Assembly: GCA_014529385.2 (NCBI GenBank)
Contig: CM043965.1
Span: forward strand, 13,536,412-13,600,411
Length of the DNA: 64,000 nucleotides
Reading direction: 5' to 3'
Source of the DNA: Adiantum capillus-veneris
Taxonomy: Eukaryota > Streptophyta > Polypodiopsida > Polypodiales > Pteridaceae
Below the pieces are notes generated by a model. The model did no database searches, had not been told where the DNA came from, and was given only the letters and a program-made list of their open reading frames with translations. Position 1 is the first letter of the stretch. Each line of letters starts with the position of its first letter. Below, piece after piece: positions 35,780 through 48,200 of this stretch. Both the position numbers and the translations under genes were made by a program.

Positions 35780-36735
35780 AGTAGTGAGTTATCGTAGTAA
35801 TTGACAGTGCACACTCAGTCAGACACCAGTCCATTGACAGCCTATAAATAGGACCCATTACTCATTTTGTATAGCTTTTGACTCTTTAGAATCTACGCTA
35901 GTCTATGTCCAGAGCTACTTCTGCTCTTGTAGTCATTTTGGTGTGCTCTCTCTCTTCTTTTATGACAAAACCAACTTCTAGAATATCAAATACTACTTTT
36001 TTTCCTCGCCGGAATATTATGGCCGGACGGCCGCCGGAAAGTGGTCGGAAAACAACCGTCGGTTGGCCGGTAGTCAATGGCCGGTGGCCGGTGGCCGAAT
36101 TCAAAAGCACGGCCACACATGGGCAGATTGGAGGGTCCGATTTGGATTGATCTACACAAGGACGGCTACACATGGCTGCCTCTCATGAGAGAGGGAAGCT
36201 ACACACATTTCATAGTGTGAAGTTGATGCAACAAGGTGAGTGTGAGGTGGTGAGAGTGAAGCAAGGCGGGAGCTCCATTAAGGGTATAATCCCTTGTAAA
36301 CTACTTCTTGTTTTGAAGTACTATATCCATTGAGTGGCTGCTTTCCCGTGGACGTAGCCCACATTGAGTGAACCATGTATATCGTGTGTACTCTCTCTCT
36401 CTCTCTCTCTACTCTATAATCTCATGTATGTAAATCTGTCTCTCTCCATTAAGTAATCTACTCAATTATCTATTTATCTACGTCTTATTTCCTAACAATC
36501 TTGTCTTTCAGTTCCAATATTTCACCTTCCAGTTCTGGTGTTTTCTAGTCCAGTTTCAGTCTTGTTTTCTAGTGATCATCAAATCTCTGATATCTTCCGT
36601 TCTGAGTACCAACCTGGAATAACTTTCTGAATACATCCAACTTATTCCATTTTGGCAAACATTATGGTTTGAGCTAAAGGCTCTAAAACAGACGAACTAT
36701 CTCCCATTTGGTACCCGAGCGATTGTATGTCCACA
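35780..36735 (+). promoter_or_regulatory. LTR-like promoter and leader of the old Ty3-type element
   Basis: CTATAAATAGGACCCATTAC begins at 35842 and is followed by about 890 bp without a gene before the gag ATG at 36736. It contains a GGCCGG-rich patch (36006-36097) and a CT run (36391-36410). By position it should hold the 5' LTR and leader of the old plus-strand Ty3 element, but exact LTR borders and a primer site could not be fixed. Confidence 0.4.
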
Positions 36736-37309
36736 ATGCCACCAAGAACAAGCACCAGAGGTCGTAGACAAACAACTCACTTTACGAAAAATCAAGAAAG
36801 GGTTAGTCCAATTCTAGAAGAGACTTGAGTAGGCTCTAAAACTAATCCACAACCTGGGAATGAAACTGAGGTTGCTTCATAAGGGGGTATGACTGAGGAA
36901 TCAAGAGATTTGCAGCATTCCAGTCATTCTAGGCATCGACGAGCTGAAAGAGCGGCTAGACGGAATGGGACTCAAGGATCCAAAAGTGAATCACAGACTG
37001 GTGAGAGTGAAAGGAGCCAAAGAACTCATCACTCAACACACAAGGGAACCAAGAAAGCAATTGAAGAGACGATGATAGAGATGGAAACAAAGGACTGTGA
37101 GGGATATACTAATCCTTACGACAAGGAAGAAGACAAGAGGGAAGAAACCAGTAGGTAAAACAAGAATCAGCAAAACCAAGGAACATTCTACTGATTTGAA
37201 AATTTCATTTCCTATATTCGAAGGAGGAAAGAAGGATGATCCCGATGTCCACATACAAGCTTTTGAGCAGTATGCTGAGCTGAAAGACATAGATGAAGAT
37301 GAATGGGTG
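36736..37309 (+). pseudogene. Old Ty3-type gag, left part (split by insertion)
   Basis: Starts MPPRTSTRGRR, a basic N-terminus usual for Ty3-type gag, with two in-frame stops before 36889, then a Ser/His/Arg-rich stretch. After a frameshift near 37100-37150 it enters the capsid domain (ISFPIFEGGKKDDP, HIQAFEQYAEL) and is cut at 37309 by the Ty3-like insertion. The frame resumes at 51374 exactly as expected for one interrupted gene; the duplicated gggtg marks the cut. Confidence 0.8.
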
Positions 37310-37900
37310 TGTGCGCGTATGTCGCATGTGTCAATGCAAGGAACTTGCCGATACACCGCGTGCGAGCCACAAATGGCTCCAAGCACACAACAAGCCTAAA
37401 CTAGCAAGCTCAAAGATGACGTTGGTGTGTCACTCACCGCTCTACGCTTCCTTTCATGGAGGATTCCTCGCCACGAAGAAGAAGGAGATGCCGCTACACC
37501 GCGCTCAACTGCTTCACCGCCGCTGTGCCGTCATCACAATGCTCGATCGCACACACTCTGTCTCTCTCCCTCTCTCTCTCTCTCTCTCACGCATACACAC
37601 ACACACACAAGGAGATGAAGAAGAAGAAGATGGAGATGGAGCAAGAGCACTCTTCAATAGCACAAATGAGAGAATGAGTGAATTTTAGGTTTAGTTGACT
37701 TTTATATGAGCTCACCCCATTCACACTTGGGCGCCCATGCTTAGCCAACTAATCCCTTGAATGTTCCAGTTAGAGTGCGCCTCTCATCGGTGATCACTCT
37801 TACCCTTTTCCTATTGGACCGACAAGCCCGGTACCTGACTCTACCAAGTAAATAATTCCGTTGTAGATGATAGGGTGTCCGTGAGCCGTGAGGGTTAACA
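37310..37900 (-). repeat. Ty3-like element 3' LTR
   Basis: 591 bp. Includes a CT run and a short CA run (37561-37610) that differ in length from the partner LTR. Confidence 0.95.
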
Positions 37901-39602
37901 TGCCCCCCTTCCTGATGTAGATTCCGTCCTCAGAAGCTATTGAGTGGAAGCTCGTTCGTCGAGGTGGAAGAGCATTTGAGATGAATGTCCTTAGCCTTCT
38001 TCAGTCACTGTAAAATCAAACAACATTGGCACAATAATTGCATTCTCATATAGAATTAAAAAGCATATGCAGTTGTAGGCAGACAATGTGATTGGTAACA
38101 GAATTTTAAACCATTTGTCAGCAATAAACATTAAATTGCAATATAATCAAATGCGTAAACAACTATAAAGGTAGAAAATTAAACAAGTATAGGGTCGCTT
38201 ATTTAACGGTCGAAAGGCACTAGAGATCGACTATTGATACCATGGGTAAGCTTCTTAATTTTCTCTGGTCAATTAAGTTGTTTAATCGCGAGAGCCAAGT
38301 ATTTCATGTTCGAGGGCTGACTAGAGCTATACCTAGAAGACCTTGTAGTTAAGCTACGATAAAAGGAATTTCTCATGAAATCATCGCCTGACTGATTACC
38401 TTTTCTTTGATCCCCCAAAAGTTTTTTCACATTGATTCAATTTTGATGTGTGTGCTTATTTTGTATGCCTTGGGTTTTTTGCTTTTCAAGGAAAAGCGCC
38501 CACACTGGGAACCTCTAGGGCTCTAGTACCATAGGCGATACATGTGAGTGAAGTACCAAATCAAAGCTGAGATTTCTCTTTCCGCTTTAGATTTTTCATT
38601 GTGGCACTTTGATTTTTTGTTTGTTCGTTTTCAGCATTTTAATTTTGTAACTTTGGGGGGTCATCTAACACTGTTACACCTCCCCAGGCTCATCACACTA
38701 GTAAACTCCCTTTATAATACTTAAGCTAAAGGTCAATAGGGTCAAGCCCACTAGAAAGCCCTAGTACATTTCACACAATGCTGCTTAAATCGGATTAAGA
38801 ACCTAAGTAGCCATTGATTATTGGGAAGGCATTCCCCATGGTATTAAGAGAAGATCTGTAACACCTAACTCGGTCAAACTAGCTTAGTCGGACTGCTTGA
38901 TTTTTAAACATAGACAAGTGATTATGACAAAAAATTACATTGAATTTAATGTTTGGTACTAAACAAATGTCCTGGATATTATGCTACCAATCACAATCAA
39001 AGCAGACAAACATAGATGCAAAAAAGATAAGGGGAAATGCTAATGGACAAGAAACACCTGTTTGTGTTGATGGTCGCGCTTGATTTGAAGTGTGAACGAT
39101 AGAAAGATCCCATGAAGTCCAAATCCTAACCACAACAATTGTTCCTGTACACACTATGAAACACAAACAATACCTCTAGGAGGCACATCAGTGGGAAAAA
39201 AGAACTTTGCTAATCACTCGACTCTAAAATAGAAACACTCCTCTCGTACTAATCTTACCTACCCTCCATCACTCGAGTGATGAGGATCAAAGGTGTTTTA
39301 TGGCATAGGTTTCTGTTTCAGTCTGAGTTAATGTTTTGACTTTTATTGTGCATACTCGTGTGGTAATTGCTCTTGCTCTTTATTATTTTTGTTTTTCGTG
39401 AGTATAAGGCTTTATATATACATTCCCTAAGATTGGAAGATTGAGAGGTCAGGGAGGAAGGTTGAGAGGGAAGTGAGTGAATGATGACTGCAGCAAACAC
39501 TCCCCCCTTCCTTGGGTAGATCATACCGTTTGAAATGTGCTCGTCACCCTTTGAAACCAATTATTCCAGTTGGTAATAGGTGGGGATTTTTACCAGTAGT
39601 TT
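37901..39602 (-). other. Ty3-like element, internal 3' region without recognised gene
   Basis: Begins with the purine tract (37901-37912). No reverse transcriptase, integrase or other domain could be read on either strand. It ends at the copia-3 insertion point. Confidence 0.6.
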
Positions 39603-39607
39603 TCTAT

Positions 39608-39834
39608 TGTTGGAATTAGGGTTGCAAAGAAACACACACAGCTTGGAGAAGACGAAGGAAGCTCAAGGCACACAATAGAGAGTGAGTTACTTAGTGTGCA
39701 ATGGAAAGATAGATAGCCCTAGAGTGATGGGCGTATATACAATGCATGGGGGGAAAAACCTCCTAAAGAGGGAAAAAATGCCCCGGCGGTCCTAGTGTGT
39801 TCACACACATCACTACCACATGTATATGGTAACA
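39608..39834 (-). repeat. copia-3 3' LTR
   Basis: 227 bp, nearly identical to 44500-44726. Confidence 0.95.
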
Positions 39835-39909
39835 AATCCCCCCTGGAGTGATGCAGTGAACGAGAGCTGGCACATGAGTAAAGGAAAGTGCCATGCCCTG
39901 AGGAAAGGA

Positions 39910-42900
39910 TCAGTCCACAAAGGGGAGTAAGCCCAAAGCTTTGCGGAAAGCTTCAAGCTTCTCACGAGACATTGCCTTTGTGAAAAGATCTGCAAGGTTG
40001 TCCTGTGTTGGCACATAAGCCAAGTTGATCTCTCCTGCTGAGAGCCTCTCCCTGACATAGTGGTAATGCACCTCAATGTGCTTTGTGCGAGCATCAAAAA
40101 CTGGGTTCCTCGCAACTGCCAATACGCTCTGACTGTCAATGTAGATAGTGTTGGTAGTGTCCTGTCCAACACCCAAATTAGCCATAAGGCGTCTGAGCCA
40201 TACACACTCAACCGTAGCTATGAAGATTGCCCTGTACTCAGCCTCACAACTCGAAGTGGCCACAGTAGGTTGCTTCTTGCTCAACCATGATATGCATGAA
40301 CTGCCAAGCATGAAACAAAAACCACTTGTGGACACTCGCGTGTCAAAACAACCAGCCCAATCTGAGTCCGAAAAATCATGTAAGTCTGGCGGCAATGATC
40401 CCCCCTTGGGATAAAACAAGCCAAGATGTAAAGTGCCACTAAGGTAGCGGAAAATCCTCTTGACAGCCTGCCAATGCTTAGACCCTGGGCTATGCATAAA
40501 TCTGCTGACCTGTGAGACTGCAAACTGAATATCTGGCCTCGTGTTGCATACATAAATGAGGCAGCCAACAGCAGTTTGGTAAAGAGTGACATCAACAGGA
40601 TTGCCAACATCATGTAGACTCAATTTCAAACCTATTTCCATGGGAGTGGCAACAGGTTTGCAATCCTCAAGTCCAAACTTACATAGCAATGTATCTATGT
40701 AACTTTTCTGACACAAGGCAATACCACCATCACACTGCTTAAACTGTATACCCAAGTAATAATGCAACAGCCCCAAATCTTTCATCTTGAAAGTAGCATT
40801 CAAATCAGCCTTAAATTCAGCAATATGTCTCTCATTCGGTCCAGTGATCAGCAAATCATCAACATAAAGAACCACAATGAGAAGTACATCACCCTCATGT
40901 TTTACATACAATGTGCTTTCTGTTGGACTGTTACGAAAGCCTTGTTTGACCAAATGAGTGTCAGCTTTCTCGTACCAAGCACGAGGAGATTGCTTCAACC
41001 CATACAAAGCCTTGTTACATTTGCACACTTTGTCCTCTTGTCCTTTTATGACAAAACCGCGAGGCTGCGTTACATAAACTTCCTCAAATATGTCACCATT
41101 CAAGAAAGCAGTAACAATGTCTGATTGATGTACATCCCAACCAAAATGAGCTGCCAATGCACATAGAAAACGCACAGTAGTCATAGGACAACTGGGAGCA
41201 AAAGTCTCTTCATAATCTATGCCTTTTTGCTGTGCATAACCCTTTGCAACAAGTCGAGCCTTATGGCGATCGATCTCACCATCCGGCTTGTGTTTCAACT
41301 TGTAAACCCACTTCGTACCAATGGCCTTTTTGCCAGGAGGCAAATCACATAAAGTCCATGTGTCATTTTCTATAAGTGCATCATATTCTGATTGCATGGC
41401 AGCCATCCAATTTTCTGAATTCTGTGCTTCATCAAAAGACAGAGGCTCCTCAACATCATGTAAACTAGACAGAGCCAAAGCATAACAATCTGATGCATAA
41501 GATGCATGGCGAGAGCCTGAATGAGTACGACTAGACAAAGGTGCATCCAATTTACTGTCACGCAAAGTGTGCAGCAGCCATTTTGGCATACCTCTAGCCT
41601 GCTCATTTTTAGCCCTTTTCTCATCAAGTACATCATGTACATCTACATCAGTAATAGGCTAATCTAAAACATTTTCAGAAACCCCCATAGGCTGTGCATT
41701 TGCCTCATTGGAACTTACATTCGTATTTCCACCACTGAAAAGAGGCAACAAAGTGTCATAAATGTCCTGTGAGCTTACATTACTGTCTCTAGTACATGAC
41801 AGCAAGGGCTGAACAGAATCTTCCACAAACACTACATCCCGAGAAATCAGAATACGTTTTGTTTGTTGATGATACAACCTGTAACCTTTGCTTTCAGCAC
41901 TATAACCAGCAAAAATACATTTGACAGCCTTATCATCCAATTTTCTGTGCTGCACTTGTGGCACCAAAGCATATGCCAAACAGCCAAAAACACGCATGTG
42001 CTCAATAGAAGGTTTTCTATCATGCCATGCTTCATATGGAGTAATAGACTGCAAAGCTTTCGTAGGACACCTGTTAAGTACATAAGTGGCACACATAATG
42101 GCCTCAAGCCAAAAAGAATGCGGCAAAGCTTGACTTTTGACCATACATCGTACCATTTCCGTCAGTGACCTGTTTTTCCTCTCAGCAACACCATTTTGCT
42201 GAGGTGTATAAGGCACTGTACATTGGTGTTTTATCCCACGACTAGCCAGAAATGCATTAAATTCATGAGACATATACTCCCCCCCTCGATCGGAACGGAG
42301 GGTGCCCATAGTACATTTCGAGACATTTTCAGCCATAGCCAGAAATTGTTTGAAGCACATAAAAACTTCGGACTTCGCTTTAAGCGGAAATACCCATGCA
42401 TGCCTGGAGTAATCATCAATGAAAGTCACGAAGTACAGGTAATTTCCCAAGGACATAGTTTGCATGGGCCCACAAACATCACTGTGCACAAGCTGCAACC
42501 TGCATGTGGCCCGAACTGAACCATCCTTTGGAAATTTAGAACGCTGCATCTTACCCAAAATACAGCCTTCACAAACATGTTTGACAGGTGCTTCAAGTGG
42601 CGGCAAAGAAGCAACCATATCAGATTTCTGCAAACGCAACAAACTGGCAAAATTCAGATGACCAAAACGTGCATGCCAAAGTTTTGCATCTGAAATAGCC
42701 CTTGAATCTGCAACAACATTTGCAAAATTTTGTCCACACTTGTCATACAAAGTGAGCTTATACAGCCCATGGCACAAAAGCCCAGATGCAACAATTTCAT
42801 CACCGAAACTGAGATCATGAACAGTACATCTGTCATCCACAAATTTGACTACAAGTCTAAGTCTAGCAAATGCGGATACAGACAAGAGATTCTTCTTGAT

Positions 42901-44137
42901 CCCAGGTACATAAAGTGCATCAACAAGTGTGAAGGAACTGCCATTAGCAGCAGTGAGCACAATCTTTTCAACTCCCTTGAATGGATAAGAGGCATTGTTG
43001 GCACAAGTGACTGAATTCCCATGAGGCACAGACTCGAGAGAGGTAAACAATTCACGATGTGAGGTAATGTGCTTTGTAGCACCACTGTCGAAATACCACA
43101 CATGTGAATCTGCAACAACAACAACTGACAAGCATGCATCATGGACAGCAGGATTGTAAGTGCACTCTGTGCTAAAAGCCCATTCTGCATCAACATCAGC
43201 AACACAGTCTCCTTTCACAGAAGACTCAACAATGGCTGCATTTGTAGTGGAACCAGAATTTGCAGTGGAACCACCCTCTTTCTTCTTAGCCTCTTTGGCC
43301 TTCAACTTAGGACACGACTTGATCAAGTGATCATTGGCTTTACAATAATGGCAACGCATCTTCCTTTTGCCCTTATCACCAAAATTGCCAGACGAAGTAC
43401 TGCCAGCAGAAGCATTAGGAACAGAATTTTTGTCACTCGTAGCAGAACCATAAGAAGTGGCTACATTACTGTTACCACCCTTTCTTTGAGAAGCAATAAA
43501 AGCTTGTTCAACTGCACGCTGCCTAGTCCTGTTTTTTCTAAAAAGTGACTCTTGCAACAGCAATGTGCATAATGCATCAAACTTGACAACTTCAGGATTT
43601 CCTTGGGTCATCAGTCTCCAAGTACTAGCAAAAGTATGGTAGGAATCTGACAAGGCATCAAGAACAGTCTGCACAAGGGAACTGTCTGAAATGACTTCAC
43701 CTGTAGAAATAAGCTGCTCATTGATATCCTTGACACTAGCAAGGAAAGTGTCCATATCATCTTCCTCATGCATAATCTTCGACTCCAGCTCTTTACGCAA
43801 CAGATTTTGCTGAACGGATGTGAGGAACAATGGTGCGCTTCACAGAAAACGCAATCAATGCATGAGCCTGCGCATCCTTAACATCCCAACGAGCTTGTTC
43901 TGCCGTAAGCAAAACAACTCTAGCAGCTGCAATCCTTGCAGCAAGACCTGCAACATCCTCAACATCGCCTACATCCTCAGAACCAAGACGTACATCAATG
44001 CCCTGCACAATGTTCTAGACACCCTTTGACACAAGAACATGTTGCATCATATAAGCCCACATAGGGTAGTTGTCCCCATCCAACCTATCCTCAGCAGCAA
44101 ACATCTTGAACACATATGTGTTGTTGATGTCAGCCAT
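39910..44137 (-). pseudogene. copia-3 gag-pol, nearly intact
   Basis: Starts at ATG 44137 (MADINNTYVFKMF, context accATGgc). Gag has a Trp-to-stop change (TAG at 44015-44017) and lacks about 65 bp near 43805 that copia-2 retains, which shifts the frame. From 43830 the frame is open for 723 codons: gag end, CCHC knuckle (CHYCKANDHLIKSC), protease YFDSGATKH, integrase with GHLNF/CEGC zinc site, HSDVCGPM, RSDRGGEY and GVAERKNRS. One TAG at 41659-41661 (Gln in copia-2) precedes the 559-codon RT-RNase H part with QSPRAWYEK, YVDDLL and ADLFTKA, ending at 39910. All catalytic residues that I can check are present. Confidence 0.95.
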
Positions 44138-44481
44138 GGTAAATGCTGCACCTGATGTGAAAATTGCCCGAAAATAGGAGAAATGGAGCGGGAACAACCT
44201 GTGCTATATAGCACAAACCGTAGAAGACTATAAGGCACTTTTTATGAAGAAAACAACATTGACAGAAATTCTGCCCAAAATGACGAAATAGCCTGTGCAG
44301 TACTGCCTGTAGTGGAAACGGAGGCCGAAATGAGCCCAAATCAAAATTCTGAGTAGACCCAGCTCTTCGAGCTGTCCCAAAGTATTTGTTGACCTGCGAA
44401 CGCTTTCCAAAGCTCACTGAAATCGGAGAAAGTGAGCAGGCGTGTGCTGGGGCAGCTGACGACTAAGCCTTGGAGGACGTG

Positions 44482-44499
44482 ACCTGCTCTGATACCAAT
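44482..44499 (-). other. copia-3 primer-binding site
   Basis: TTGGTATCAGAGCAGGTC in element sense, adjoining the 5' LTR; identical in its core to copia-2. Confidence 0.9.
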
Positions 44500-44726
44500 T
44501 GTTGGAATTAGGGTTGCAAAGAAACACACACAGCTTGGAGAAGACGAAGGAAGCTCAAGGCACACAATAGAGAGTGAGTTACTTAGTGTGCAATGGAAAG
44601 ATAGATAGCCCTAGAGTGATGGGCGTATATACAATGCACGGGGGAAAAAACCTCCTAAAGAGGGAAAAAATGCCCCGGCGGTCCTAGTGTGTTCACACAC
44701 ATCACTACCACATGTATATGGTAACA
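44500..44726 (-). repeat. copia-3 5' LTR
   Basis: 227 bp, followed on the right by the target duplication tctat and then by Ty3-like element sequence. Confidence 0.95.
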
Positions 44727-44731
44727 TCTAT

Positions 44732-45276
44732 TACCTTAGGTGCCTCATCGAGTTGCAAGGGTGGTAAGGTACTCTCCCATGATCGAACTTGAAGTGGTTC
44801 ATCAGGTGATTCTTGAACACTGGGAGGTGTGGATTGCTTTGTAGCTTCATGGAGGTCCACTATTGTAGGTGGAGGCTGTGGAGAAGCTTTTACCTCTATG
44901 GATGCATTACATGAGGAGCTAGAAGCTTGATGGGACTCCCCCCTTCCTGAGCTAGATGGAACAAATCGTTCTTTCTTTGGTACCCAAATTAGCTCTGGAG
45001 TGGGTGTGTAGCATTCAATGATGTTTTTCTTTCCACGATTGTCGATTTGTTTTGGAGCTATGGAATTGAGTTCACATGGGTCAGGTGATAGGTAAGACGC
45101 AATCTACGTTTTGGCACCCAGATTTGATCATTTCCTTGATAGTAGCCTTGGGCTTTCAATAGTCATTTAAGTATCCATCGCAACGTTTTTTTACATTTCT
45201 TGGGGTGAATGGGACGTCTCTTACCAGGCTCCTGTCTTTTAGCACTGGCTATGGTCGCTAAAGAAGATTTAGGGAC
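44732..45276 (-). other. Ty3-like element, region after protease
   Basis: Minus-strand reading gives protein-like but unassigned sequence (for example ELIWVPKKERFVPSSS and a Ser/Pro-rich part), broken by stops. It carries no RT motif such as YVDD or YIDD. It is cut at the copia-3 insertion. Confidence 0.5.
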
Positions 45277-48200
45277 TCACTTGTATGTTTTCTTTGTTAT
45301 ATTAGAATGAGTCTTGTCAGAAGCTATATGCATTGCTTGTAGCATATTTAAGGGTACAAGTGGTGGTATTTCATCCCCCTCAAATGTTACCCAGGTTGTC
45401 CCCCTATTTCCCCAAGTGTATATGGTTGCTGCTAGGTGGACCCAATCCACATTGTCTGACTTAGTCATCCCAGGTAGTACATCCATATAAGGAGAATCTT
45501 CCCCAACATCAGTGTCTGCTTTACACGTGTAACAATACTGCAATGGGGCCGAGTGAACTATGGTGTCAGATCTATGATCAATTATAAACTTGTTTCCTAG
45601 AGGATGTGCTCGACCTGTTACAAGATCCACTTGAATGACAGAATCTTGGAACTGCAAGTAGACATGGTTTTTAGACCAGTCATGCACCATTTTTGCTTCC
45701 CTCATGAAAGGACGTCCTAAGATCATCTCCGATGCCATAGTGTGTTTGGAGAAATCCATAACAATGAAGGTAATCCTTATTTTATGTCCAAAGACCTTGA
45801 TCTTGAGATCTTCTAGCATCCCAATAGGTTTAACAATAGACCCATTGGCCATCTTCACTACTATGGTTGTGGTCGCAAGGTGAGGTCTTCCCATAGTTTC
45901 CCATCAATTTTTAGTCACAATGCTTACCCCAGCGCCACCATCAAGGATTCCCTTCAGAGCTAATCCCTTAGTAGTGATTGGTATGGTCACATTGGATTCA
46001 TCACCCTCATATTGTCCCAACTTGTTGACAGGTATTTCTATAACATGGTTCTCATCTAGGTTGGGTTGCGGATCTAAGTGTTCCTCCTCTATTGGCATCT
46101 CCCCAGCTCCATCCATCTGTGCAAATTGTGGTAGCCCAAACTTTAGTTCTCCATTGAGGAAGGCTCGAAGAGCTGAGACTAGCTCAGGGTCTTTATATAG
46201 TTTGGACATGATGGTGGTTCTAACTTCTGAAGACATGAAATCCATCAATTTGGCAATGTTTAACGGCACCTTTTGGACTTCAGTCCCTTGACATGGGGAA
46301 GATGGGATCTTCATTTCTTCGATAGGATCAAGTAGTCCCTCTGTAAACATTCTTTCCATCAAGAAGTGAGTACGCCCACTTTCCCATGACTTTAAGTCAC
46401 TCTCTTCTTGGATGACACTAGGTATGGCTAAGGGTCTATGGTCTTGGTGAGGTTGTTGTTGCGTAGGGAAAACGGTGTCTGTAATCTGGATCTTCCTAGG
46501 TGCTGGTTCTAGATCCCTTTGGGTATCTTCTACCAAAATCCTTAATTGCTTGACTCGCTCAATCTCCTCTGTAGGGTTTGGATAAGTTCCTATCTTCTTT
46601 TTGGATCCTAGCCATTGTGGCTCATGAAGATCTTCCTTGTTGGTTTCTATGTTAGTGGTCGTTTTGGTCTCCATGGTTTCACCTGAATCAGAATCTTCTT
46701 CAGCATCGTTCATATATACGGGGTCATCACCAGTCCCTATGTTGGTCTTTGAACTAGGGTCGGACTTCGGTGCTTTTTGCGATCTCTTTCTTCGTGTTTT
46801 CTTCTTTTTTTCAGATTGGGCAGTTGATACCGTGTCTCTTTCCTCAAAAATATAATATTTTTTTTGGAGCATCGATCGTGTGAGTACGTTTACTGGTACC
46901 ACGGGTGTACTTGGTGATGGCTCCTCGGTAACTTCAATCAAGTTTAATGGCGTAATCTTCAGTGTATTTGGATTATTTGGACATTGGGCAATCAAATGAT
47001 CTATGCCACATTGATTACACATGAGTATTGGCTTGTAGACGTGCTCGCTTGATTGGTTTGCATTAGTGTGGCGTCCTTTTGTAGCCTAATAGGACACTCG
47101 GCTACACGATGTGGACCTCCATACTCATAGCATTGAAGAGGTGGTCTCTTAGCAGTGTAATTGATATTTTGGCCTCTTGCCGCAAGAGCAGCTACTTGAT
47201 ATACAGGTTTAACTTGTCCCCAATAGTCCTCCATGTAGTATTGTGGACTTTCTTCAAGTACATCCATCCCATAGGCAATATTAGGATCTATATCTTCCTC
47301 ACAGCCTTCCAAATAAGAAATAGATGACTCACAACCCACTTGATTCACAGAAGTGATTCTCGGATGTGGTGGTTGCGGTCCTAACACTGGAGGTGGTAAG
47401 GGTGTTGTTTGAACAACATTTGGGCCCTAGGGACCATGTGTTGTGCTGCTTGTTCAAGAGGTGGGTCCGGCATCAAGGCAGGCACTCGAGGTGTGTCTGT
47501 CCATGCTAAGGTTGGTCTATTGGCCATCACGCGCTTAAATACTATGCAATCCTTAGCTTGATGACCATACCTCCCACAGGCATTAATGTTCCCATTGAAT
47601 TTTACTCTAAAAGTAGGGCATTCACTGGTACTATGCGGTCCATAGCATACTGAGCACCATTGTTGCTCCCTTCTTGGATACATATGATTGTTCTGCGGAG
47701 CACGATTGTCTCTAAGACTCTCTTGAATAGCCTTGGTGAGATCTGCTAAAGTCATCTCATATATCTTTGGCTCCTTAGCAATAGGCTTTAGGGTCATTGG
47801 TTGATGCCCCGATGCTTGTGAGCTAATAGATTTAGACTCAATAGACACTCTTTCTCCTCGAATCATTAAATTATCCTCCAATTGGATCGCATTGGTGGTG
47901 ACTTCTTCCCAAGTGGTGATACCTCTAATGACTAGACCATTGTAGATATCCTCATGTCGTAATCCCCTAATGAATTTATCGAGCAATTGGTTATTGTTGA
48001 AGTGCTCATTTGGATTACATTGAGAATTCAAATGCTTCAAGCGACTTATAAAGTCTCTCACCGACTCTCCTTCCTCTCGTTGGGCTTTCTGGAGTTGAGA
48101 GGCTACACCCCAAAGTACTCCCTCTCGTATGTATTCTTTTAAGAACAGTCTCCTAAGAGTAGGGTAAATCATTTTTTCTTGCACCCTTAGGGTTCTATAC

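Larger units (their letters stand above)
39608..44726 (-). mobile_element. copia-3: young Ty1/copia retrotransposon nested in the Ty3-like element
   Basis: A 5.12-kb minus-strand element with 227-bp LTRs at 39608-39834 and 44500-44726 that differ at only about two positions. Target duplication tctat is at 39603-39607 and 44727-44731. The primer-binding site TTGGTATCAGAGCAGGTC (44482-44499) and a purine tract (ccaggggggatt in element sense, 39835-39846) are intact. It is the most recent insertion in the window, yet its gag-pol carries two stops and a 65-bp deletion relative to copia-2. Confidence 0.95.
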
